Shown piece by piece: positions 1 to 5,019 of a stretch of 11,459 bases of DNA. The position numbers and the translations under genes are program-made. Under the pieces are notes generated by a model. It worked only from the letters and a program-made list of their open reading frames with translations. It made no database searches and was not told where the DNA came from. This DNA is from Lichenicola sp964248625 (GTDB taxonomy: Bacteria; Pseudomonadota; Alphaproteobacteria; Acetobacterales; Acetobacteraceae). How positions within the stretch are numbered: the stretch's first letter is position 1; every line of letters starts with the position of its first letter. The DNA lies in assembly GCA_964248625.1 (NCBI GenBank), contig CAXTZG010000107.1, positions 1-11,459 on the forward strand, given 5' to 3'.

Positions 1-1315
1 CGTTGGCGGCGAGCTGCATCCCCTTGAGCGCCACCTCGTCGTAGTAGGCAGTCAGCGAGCATTCCCGAAGCAGAGTTTCCGCATGGTCCTGCGCCTCGTC
101 CGCGTCGCCGGCCAGGATGCGCTGGTAGAAGCTTTCCACCGGCGTCAGTGCCGGCCGGTCGCCAAGCATGACGTCCAGGAACTCGAGCCGCTTCACATGC
201 CGGCCCATCACCACCAGGCACAGGGTCAGCGGCGTCGACAGGATCAGCCCGACCGGACCCCACACCCAGGACCAGAAGATCGCCGCGACCACCACGGAGA
301 ACGGCGACAGGCCGGTTGCATGGCCGTAGACCATCGGCTCGATCACCTGCCCGGTGACGCCTTCCACCACCACATAGAGGCCCGCGGTCCACAGTACCAT
401 CGACCAACCAGGCTCGACCGCGGCGGCCAGGCCCATCGGCAGTACGGCCGAGATGAAGGAGCCAACATAGGGCACGAAGCGCAGCAGGCCAGACAGGATG
501 CCCCACAGAACCGGGTTGGGCACACCGATGATCAGCAGGCCTATGCCGATCACCACGCCGAACACGGTGTTGATGCTAAGCTGGGTCACGAAGTAGCGGC
601 TCAGTCGCCGACCGCCGTCATCGATCGCCAGCGTGGTGCGGTGCAAGTCGTCGGAACCCACCAGCCGGATCAGCCGGTCGCGCAGGTCCTCGCGCTGCAG
701 CAGCGCGAACACCGCAACCACAAACACGATGCCGAGCGTCGCCAGCGGCGACAGGATCGGCGACAGATAGGTCCTGGCCAGTTGCAGGGGCGAGCTGGTG
801 TCGGCGGGTGCGGCCGGCACCGGCGCGGGCCTTGCCTGGCCGGTCATGGTTGCACCCGCTGGGGCGCCGGTGGTGCTGGCGGCGACGCCGGCTGTCCCAT
901 GCGAGCGGTGCGGACCAATGGCATCGGCGAGGTGCGCCAGACGGCCGACGGTGTAGCTGCGTACGTTGGCGACCTTGGTCTCGACGGTCGTGGCGTATTT
1001 CGGGATGTCGGAGGTGAGCTCGGCGATCTGGGAGCCGATAACGCCGCCGATCGCTACGATGAGGCCCAGCGCCAGGATCACGCCCAGCAGAACGGACGGC
1101 ACCTTGCCGAGGTGGAGCCGACGCAGCAGCGTTGTGAGCGGGGCCAGCACGAAGGCAAGCAGGAGCGCCAGGGTGACCGGGACCAGCACCTCCTTGCCGA
1201 AGTACAGCGTCGCCACGATCATGACGAACAGGGTCATGACGCGGGATGCGTCGGGTGCCGGCGCCTGTGCGACGGCCTTTGGCGGCGGTACCGGCCGCCC
1301 CTTGTCTTCCGGCAT
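1..1315 (-). CDS. AI-2E family transporter (permease), C-terminus beyond window edge
   Basis: Inner-membrane permease of the AI-2E/UPF0118 family, whose members are putative exporters or ion antiporters; the substrate here cannot be told. The frame stays open from ATG at 1315 to the left edge, giving 438 residues without a stop. The start follows an AGGA about 8 nt upstream. Residues 1-25 are a Pro/Ala-rich cytoplasmic tail. Hydrophobic helices begin near residue 27 (LFVMIVATLYFGKEVLVPV), and the family-typical FVPYVGSF segment lies near residue 280, followed by an IEPMVYG stretch and a final helix pair. A Pro/Ala/Thr-rich insert falls between the first helices and the helix starting LSPILSPLATLG. 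After the permease core (about residue 375) comes a soluble tail beginning LEFLDVMLGD and continuing through PALTPVESFYQR; long members of the family carry such an extension. It lies 123 nt downstream of the GlsB-like gene, with a hairpin between. Family call is firm, substrate unknown. Confidence 0.9.
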   Translation of the reverse strand, partial: MPEDKGRPVPPPKAVAQAPAPDASRVMTLFVMIVATLYFGKEVLVPVTLALLLAFVLAPLTTLLRRLHLGKVPSVLLGVILALGLIVAIGGVIGSQIAELTSDIPKYATTVETKVANVRSYTVGRLAHLADAIGPHRSHGTAGVAASTTGAPAGATMTGQARPAPVPAAPADTSSPLQLARTYLSPILSPLATLGIVFVVAVFALLQREDLRDRLIRLVGSDDLHRTTLAIDDGGRRLSRYFVTQLSINTVFGVVIGIGLLIIGVPNPVLWGILSGLLRFVPYVGSFISAVLPMGLAAAVEPGWSMVLWTAGLYVVVEGVTGQVIEPMVYGHATGLSPFSVVVAAIFWSWVWGPVGLILSTPLTLCLVVMGRHVKRLEFLDVMLGDRPALTPVESFYQRILAGDADEAQDHAETLLRECSLTAYYDEVALKGMQLAAN

Positions 1316-1397
1316 GACTTCGTCCTGTTCGCCCGACGATCTGCCACCTCAGGCGACGACGATCATGCCGGGATCATGGGTTGCTTGGGTTTATGTT

Positions 1398-1435
1398 GGA
1401 ACGGTCCGTCGTGCAGGCGGACGACGGACCGTTCC
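1398..1435 (-). terminator. Perfect 15-bp inverted repeat, probable terminator of the GlsB-like gene
   Basis: Arms 1398-1412 (GGAACGGTCCGTCGT) and 1421-1435 are exact reverse complements around an 8-nt loop. The hairpin starts 3 nt after the GlsB-like stop codon on the minus strand. No U-run follows on either strand, so it may act as a non-canonical terminator or a 3'-end stabiliser rather than a classic intrinsic terminator. It separates the GlsB-like gene from the AI-2E gene. Confidence 0.5.
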
Positions 1436-1438
1436 GTA

Positions 1439-1702
1439 TCAGCGTCCGATCGAGCGCCGACCGACGATTGCGTGGTAGACCACCAGCACGATGATTGCAC
1501 CGACCACCGCCACGAACATGCTGTAGAGGTTGAAGCCGGTGACCGGTGATGCGCCCAGGACCGAGAACAGGTAGCCGCCGACGATGGCGCCGACGACGCC
1601 GAGAACGATGTCGAGCATCAGGCCCTCACCGCTCTTGTTGACGATCTTGCTTCCAATGAAGCCAGCAATCAGCCCGAGGATCAGCCATCCGAGGATCGAC
1701 AT
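1439..1702 (-). CDS. GlsB/YeaQ/YmgE family stress-response membrane protein
   Basis: Small integral inner-membrane protein of 87 residues, of the transglycosylase-associated (Tagp) family. Members are often induced by acid, osmotic or stationary-phase stress; no biochemical activity is established. The sequence has three hydrophobic, glycine-rich helices (about residues 3-18, 30-48 and 60-80). It shows the family pattern of a G-x-I-x-G-x-x-G-S-K-like loop (LIAGFIGSKIV) and the stretch DIVLGVVGAIVGGYLF after the first helix. It ends with a short basic tail (GRRSIGR). The start at 1702 has GGAG about 7 nt upstream. Length matches the family (about 80-90 residues). It sits between the LEA-type lipoprotein gene (83-nt gap) and the AI-2E transporter gene, all on the same strand. 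Confidence 0.92.
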   Translation of the reverse strand: MSILGWLILGLIAGFIGSKIVNKSGEGLMLDIVLGVVGAIVGGYLFSVLGASPVTGFNLYSMFVAVVGAIIVLVVYHAIVGRRSIGR

Positions 1703-1784
1703 AACTTATCTCCAAAATGAGGTTGAGTAGGTGTTCAATGTACTGGCCAAAGGCGAGCGTAATTGGAAGACGCATAAATTGAGG

Positions 1785-2411
1785 TCAGTTCCGGCTTATC
1801 CGGCGGCGGATCGCTACTACGCGATCTAAGATGAATCCGTCTTGTGCGCCTGCAGTTGGTCGGTTTTGCAACGCTGCGCTTGCGCTGGGAAGCACCTGCC
1901 CAGAACAGGCAGACGGAGCAGGTGCGCTCGCCTGCATCTCGAGGAGGTCTCCAGCAACCGCCGCTGCGGTGACGTGGCCACGGATCGAGTAGGGAATGCC
2001 AATCAGGCTGAAGTCGCGGAGCACGACGCTTCCCGACACGACATAGTCGACCGATTCACGGGTCACGATCGCCTCGAGTGGCGAGCCGAGATTGCGCAGT
2101 GTCGTGTCGACGGCAAAGGGGACCGGTATCGAACCATGGGGAGGAAGCAGCAGCGGTGCCTCGCTCTTCCCCTTCGCCAGAACGTCGTCCTCAAGCTGGA
2201 ACTGGAAGCCGACGTGCGAGAGGGCGATTTCCCGGTCGTTCGGGTTCGAGATGCACAATACCATCTGCAGCTGCTGGTCGAGCAGGCCCGCACCGACAAG
2301 ACGTCCCTGGAGCACCGTCACCGTCGGCGGGACCACGGATGATGCGCATCCACCCACGACCGTGATCAACCCGAGGAGGCCTGCACACGAAGCGACCCGG
2401 CGTCTCTTCAA
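1785..2411 (-). CDS. LEA14/WHy-type lipoprotein, TTG start
   Basis: Predicted lipoprotein of 208 residues with a late-embryogenesis-abundant type 2 (WHy) fold, a beta-sandwich module linked to desiccation and stress tolerance. The N-terminus is basic (MKRRR), followed by a hydrophobic stretch and a lipobox ending VGGC at Cys22. Ala at the +2 position would send it to the outer membrane if standard sorting holds. Residues about 35-150 carry the WHy-like pattern: LCISNPNDREIALSHVGF, a Pro-flanked loop (LLLPPHGSIPVPF), then VDYVVSGSVVL and a turn ending IPYSIRGHV. The C-terminal 50 residues are Ala/Pro/Ser-rich and look disordered. The start is TTG at 2411: the sequence GGAAGGG lies 7 nt upstream, and the nearby ATG at 2427 is in another frame. 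It follows the CsbD gene after a 93-nt gap that holds a strong hairpin. Confidence 0.8.
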   Translation of the reverse strand: MKRRRVASCAGLLGLITVVGGCASSVVPPTVTVLQGRLVGAGLLDQQLQMVLCISNPNDREIALSHVGFQFQLEDDVLAKGKSEAPLLLPPHGSIPVPFAVDTTLRNLGSPLEAIVTRESVDYVVSGSVVLRDFSLIGIPYSIRGHVTAAAVAGDLLEMQASAPAPSACSGQVLPSASAALQNRPTAGAQDGFILDRVVAIRRRISRN

Positions 2412-2451
2412 CCGCTTGCCCTTCCATGGCTATTCAACCTTCGAGCCTGTC

Positions 2452-2492
2452 GACGCCGCCACGATCCGCGGTCGAAGGATCGCTGCGGCGTC
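2452..2492 (-). terminator. Long intergenic hairpin between the CsbD and LEA-type genes
   Basis: Outer arms 2452-2459 (GACGCCGC) and 2485-2492 (GCGGCGTC) pair over 8 bp. Inner arms 2462-2467 (CGATCC) and 2477-2482 (GGATCG) pair over 6 bp. They are joined by one G-U pair and one A-G mismatch, with a 9-nt loop. It begins 12 nt after the CsbD stop codon and has no U-run. A competing 7-bp pair, CCTTCGA near 2438-2444 with TCGAAGG at 2472-2478, would use the loop and inner arm. It may be a terminator, an attenuator or an mRNA-processing structure. Confidence 0.5.
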
Positions 2493-2504
2493 CAGGTAGG
2501 GCGA

Positions 2505-2741
2505 TCAGCGCTTGCTGCCGCGTCCGAGCAGCACGCCGACGACGAGGGTGATGCCAGCCGCCAACAGCGGCTGCTTCTTCGCGAAGTCGATCGCCTTGCC
2601 CCCGAACTCCTTGAGCTGGCCGAGGCCCTGATCTGCCTTATCCTCGGCTTGCAAGCTGGTGTCCCCGGTCAGGCCGCCGACCGCGTCCTTGACCTTTCCG
2701 CCGAGATCCTGAGCTGTGCCTTCGGCTTCGCTGCTGTCCAT
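2505..2741 (-). CDS. CsbD-family stress protein with C-terminal membrane tail
   Basis: CsbD-like protein of 78 residues. CsbD proteins are small, hydrophilic, general-stress-induced proteins of unknown molecular function. Residues 3-45 have the typical EGTAQDLGGKVKDAVGGLTGD pattern (KVKDAVGGLTGD at 16-27) and charged amphipathic repeats. Residues 57-73 are a hydrophobic helix ending GVLLGRGSKR, which resembles the C-terminal anchor of the DUF883 (ElaB/YqjD) family and would tether it to the inner membrane. I chose ATG 2741 (MDSSEAEG) because AAGGAA lies 7 nt upstream; the in-frame ATG at 2759 has no Shine-Dalgarno, and CsbD proteins normally start close to the EG(A/T)A motif. The gene lies between the membrane-protein gene and the LEA-type lipoprotein gene on the same strand. 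Confidence 0.87.
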   Translation of the reverse strand: MDSSEAEGTAQDLGGKVKDAVGGLTGDTSLQAEDKADQGLGQLKEFGGKAIDFAKKQPLLAAGITLVVGVLLGRGSKR

Positions 2742-2813
2742 GATGGTGTTCCTTTTCATTGTTGATGTGGAAGAGGAGAAGCGCCGCTTTGTCGAGGCAG
2801 CGCCCCGGAAGCG

Positions 2814-3752
2814 TCAGGCGTTGACCCGACGCTCCGCAGTCAGCATGCGGCGTTGGGTCGCCAACGAACCAGCGATCGCGGCGACGATGCCACCGAGCAG
2901 CAGGACGCCAAAGCCCAAGTAGGCCGCAGTTGAGCCGGCCTGCGCGCTCTGGTCGGCCGCGCTCTTCGCGGTCTGGACCGCTTGGTTCTTTGTCTGCGTG
3001 GCTTTGGCCTGCAGATCGTCGAAGCGCTTGGCTGCATCGTCGTGGCTGACGTGCATCTGGGCTGCCATGATGGTGACGATCCGCTCACGTGCTGCCGGCG
3101 CATCGGCACCGCCACGGGCATAGGTCACGAGCTGCGCCCCGACCTCCTTCTGAGCATCCTGGGCGCTCATCGTTGCCGGATCCTGGTCGGTCGGCTGCAG
3201 ATAGCCCTGCAGCTGCTGCTGCACGCTGTCGGGCGACACCCCGGCGATCTGCGCCACTGGTCCCGCTGCCGCCTTGACCGAAGAGCCAGCTGCGCTGAGC
3301 GTGCCGCCGACGACGCTGTAGGCACCACCGATCAAGCCACCAAGGGCGGTCGACAGCAGGTAGAAGGTGAACAGGGTGGCGATGGCCCAGGTCACCAGCC
3401 CGTGCAGCAGGCCGTCGCCACGCTGTGTGACGCCGGCCATCCTGGCGGTGACAAAGCCGCCAACCGCAAGCGCGATCAGGTTGCTGACCAGCCACCAGAG
3501 GCCAGTGCCAATGCCGAAGCTGGACGCGTTGGGCGTGTTGCCGGCATTGGTGTTGACCATTCCCAACCCCACGCCGAGCCCCAGCATACTGAGCAATAGC
3601 TGCACGGTGATGGCAAGGACGACACCGGCAAAGATCGCCGGCCACGAGACCCGCTTGTGCAGCAGGGCTGTGTCGTAGTGGCGCTCGTAGTCGCTGACGA
3701 GATCCTGTCGTTGACGCGGATCGGGTTCATAGGCCGTCGTGGACGTGGACAT
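2814..3752 (-). CDS. Four-helix membrane protein of unknown function
   Basis: Multi-pass inner-membrane protein of 312 residues. It resembles alphaproteobacterial membrane proteins often labelled 'PhnA-like', a name with no functional support here. It has a charged N-terminus (residues 1-35), then a helix starting at VSWPAIFAGVVLAITVQ (about 37-58). A conserved-looking GNTPNASSFGIGTGLWWLVS segment follows (71-90). Helices follow at about 83-104 and 115-142. A soluble Ala/Gln-rich stretch (about 150-272) is likely helical or coiled coil and contains an H-x-S-x-D-D-A-A-x-R-F-D-D motif near 234-247. A last helix (276-298) ends in a basic tail. Start ATG 3752 has AGGAG 7 nt upstream. It sits 59 nt after the YflT-DUF2382 gene and 72 nt before the CsbD gene, which suggests a stress-related role by context only. 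Confidence 0.75.
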   Translation of the reverse strand: MSTSTTAYEPDPRQRQDLVSDYERHYDTALLHKRVSWPAIFAGVVLAITVQLLLSMLGLGVGLGMVNTNAGNTPNASSFGIGTGLWWLVSNLIALAVGGFVTARMAGVTQRGDGLLHGLVTWAIATLFTFYLLSTALGGLIGGAYSVVGGTLSAAGSSVKAAAGPVAQIAGVSPDSVQQQLQGYLQPTDQDPATMSAQDAQKEVGAQLVTYARGGADAPAARERIVTIMAAQMHVSHDDAAKRFDDLQAKATQTKNQAVQTAKSAADQSAQAGSTAAYLGFGVLLLGGIVAAIAGSLATQRRMLTAERRVNA

Positions 3753-3769
3753 GGTCGTCTCCTGGAGAT

Positions 3770-3797
3770 GCCTGAAGCTGCTTGCTGCAGCACAGGC
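3770..3797 (-). other. Intergenic hairpin upstream of the membrane-protein gene
   Basis: Outer arms GCCTG (3770-3774) and CAGGC (3793-3797) and inner arms GCTGC (3777-3781) and GCAGC (3787-3791) form an interrupted stem with a 5-nt loop. It lies after the YflT-DUF2382 stop codon and a few bases before the AGGAG of the next gene. There is no U-run, so it may shape translation or mRNA stability rather than end transcription. Confidence 0.35.
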
Positions 3798-3811
3798 GTG
3801 TAATGGAAGTA

Positions 3812-4588
3812 TCAGGTGGCAGCCTGGGGGATGACGGCGGTGGTTGATGCCTCGACCCTGTCGACCTCGATCTCCTCACGCCTGAGGTTCTCATGGATGG
3901 TCTCGACCCGCTCGATGACCTGCTTGTGGATGACCACCTCCTCGCGAACTCGTGCCGTCTTGGTGATCACCAGCTCTTCATCGGTTTCGATCATCTCGAT
4001 GACCTGGTCGACAAAGGCCTCTGAACCAACAGCGCGGTCTGATGACGCAGCTCGCCGAGTGACCGAGACCCTTTCGTCATGGAGGGTGACGGTCTGCTCG
4101 ACGGCCTGGGTCCGCGTGAAGCGACGCAGGCGCGTATTCCCACGGCTTATCGCGCGCTTGCCGACAGCAAGGCGTTCTTCCGACAGCTGCAGGGTCTGCT
4201 CGAAGGTTCCGGCAGCTACTGGCGCCTGGCCCGCTGACGGCGCGAGGCCATACGAGGCCGCGCGCTCGGCAACATCGACCGGTCCGAACTGCTCCAGGAT
4301 CGTCATGATGCGGTCAGCATCGCGCTCGTCCATCAGGACGGTCATGACCTCCCCACCTGCCCGAACCGTGCGCTCGTAGACTTGATTCTGTACCTGCGAC
4401 GTTTCGTTCCCGAAAAGGGTGTTCCAGAAGCTACCCTCGCCAGTTGGTGAGGACATCGACCTGGTCGGCGCGGCGGTGGCGTGACGCTCGATATCACCCG
4501 CCACGACGCCCTCTTTGATAAGAGCCATGACAGCAGCATTGGCCTGAGTGCCGGCGTCAAACACGGCGATTAGCGTTTCTTGAGGCAT
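3812..4588 (-). CDS. YflT/17M-like plus DUF2382 (YsnF/AvaK) stress protein
   Basis: Cytoplasmic stress protein of 258 residues with two modules. Residues 3-115 match the heat-induced YflT/general-stress-17M type (ETLIAVFDAGTQANAAVMAL, then VMTVLMDERDADRIMTILEQFGP in two short parts), ending in an ERAASYGL linker. Residues about 131-245 are a DUF2382 (YsnF/AvaK) domain, with QLSEERLAVGKRAISRGNTR, a central QTVTLHDERVSVTRR, and a charged C-terminal TARVREEVVIHKQV. Biochemical function of DUF2382 is unknown; members are stress-induced. The frame stays open upstream to 4756, but ATG 4588 is preferred: it has AGGA 8 nt upstream, and the preceding 56 residues are Arg-rich antisense of the neighbouring small CsbD gene. 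It has the same architecture as the protein at 8007-8819, so the two are paralogues on opposite arms of the locus. Confidence 0.9.
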   Translation of the reverse strand: MPQETLIAVFDAGTQANAAVMALIKEGVVAGDIERHATAAPTRSMSSPTGEGSFWNTLFGNETSQVQNQVYERTVRAGGEVMTVLMDERDADRIMTILEQFGPVDVAERAASYGLAPSAGQAPVAAGTFEQTLQLSEERLAVGKRAISRGNTRLRRFTRTQAVEQTVTLHDERVSVTRRAASSDRAVGSEAFVDQVIEMIETDEELVITKTARVREEVVIHKQVIERVETIHENLRREEIEVDRVEASTTAVIPQAAT

Positions 4589-4661
4589 GGGCAAATCCTG
4601 CGGAGCTCTTTGGGAAAGGCGAAAGATAAATCGTCTGGCTCGTGCCCTTCGGGCGCAGCGT

Positions 4662-4832
4662 CTACTTTCTGCTAAGTTTTTTGCGTGCAGCCGCCGCCTC
4701 CTCGGCCTCGCCTTCCAGCTTCTTGGCAGCGCCCTTGGCTTCACCGTCTTTGTCACCTGTCAGCTTGCCCAACGCCTCGGTCAAGGAACCTTCAACGCGT
4801 TTCGCCGCGCCGGGCGACCTCTTGATTGTCAT
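4662..4832 (-). CDS. Small CsbD-like protein (56 residues)
   Basis: Short hydrophilic protein, easily missed because of its length. Translation from ATG 4832 gives a basic start (MTIKRSPGAAKRVEG), then SLTEALGKLTGDKDGEAKG and AAKKLEGEAEEAAAARKK, ending at TAG 4664-4662. The GKLTGDKDGEAKGAAKKLEG core is the CsbD hallmark. GGAG lies 6-7 nt before the ATG. It is a CsbD-only protein with no membrane segment, unlike the one at 2505-2741. It is the first gene after the dyad element at 4969-4998 on the minus strand, 136 nt downstream of it. It precedes the YflT-DUF2382 gene by 73 nt, so the two are probably co-transcribed. Confidence 0.85.
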   Translation of the reverse strand: MTIKRSPGAAKRVEGSLTEALGKLTGDKDGEAKGAAKKLEGEAEEAAAARKKLSRK

Positions 4833-4931
4833 AACTATCTCCAGGTCTAGCAGGCCTTGAAACGATGTCGCACGGCGTCGTAGACGTTGTCAGCCTGATA
4901 CCGTAAGACACAGGGAGATTTGTCGGTCTCG

Positions 4932-4951
4932 GGTCTGCGCTCGGTCTGCGC
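4932..4951 (-). repeat. Two 9-bp direct repeats with 11-bp period
   Basis: GGTCTGCGC occurs at 4932-4940 and again at 4943-4951, one helical turn apart. It lies between the dyad element and the small CsbD gene, 18 nt from the dyad core. The spacing would suit tandem protein binding on one DNA face, but the repeat is short and could be chance. Confidence 0.3.
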
Positions 4952-4968
4952 CCTGAGTAAGAAGCAGC

Positions 4969-4998
4969 TGCATCAATTCGTATGATGCAGATGTACTT
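4969..4998 (-). promoter_or_regulatory. Dyad operator-like element, copy 1
   Basis: Read on the minus strand: AAGTACA (4998-4992), two variable bases, then a 21-bp core. The core is TGCATCA, a 7-nt spacer TACGAAT, and TGATGCA, ending at 4969. The two 7-bp arms are exact inverted repeats. The second copy at 7788-7817 has the identical 21-bp core and the identical AAGTACA. This copy is downstream of the regulator's stop codon (5020) and 136 nt upstream of the small CsbD start. It is probably a regulator-binding site for the leftward stress genes; the natural candidate is the adjacent LuxR-type protein. Confidence 0.75.
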
Positions 4999-5019
4999 TT
5001 ACAGCTCTTTACCGTTGCT

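Noticed and set aside
83..1549. Plus-strand open frame of 488 codons
   Set aside because: It is antisense to the AI-2E gene and the GlsB-like gene; its product is rich in Arg, His, Gln and Asp with no recognisable domain, while the minus strand gives a clear membrane transporter.
4642..4656. Hairpin GTGCCC-TTC-GGGCGC as terminator of the small CsbD gene
   Set aside because: In the minus-strand RNA only four to five pairs form, with a mismatch and no adjoining U-run; the next gene probably shares the transcript.
3812..4756. Longer 314-residue version of the YflT-DUF2382 protein starting at 4756
   Set aside because: The extra 56 residues are Arg-rich, overlap the small CsbD gene in another frame and have no ribosome site, while ATG 4588 begins the conserved domain with AGGA upstream.
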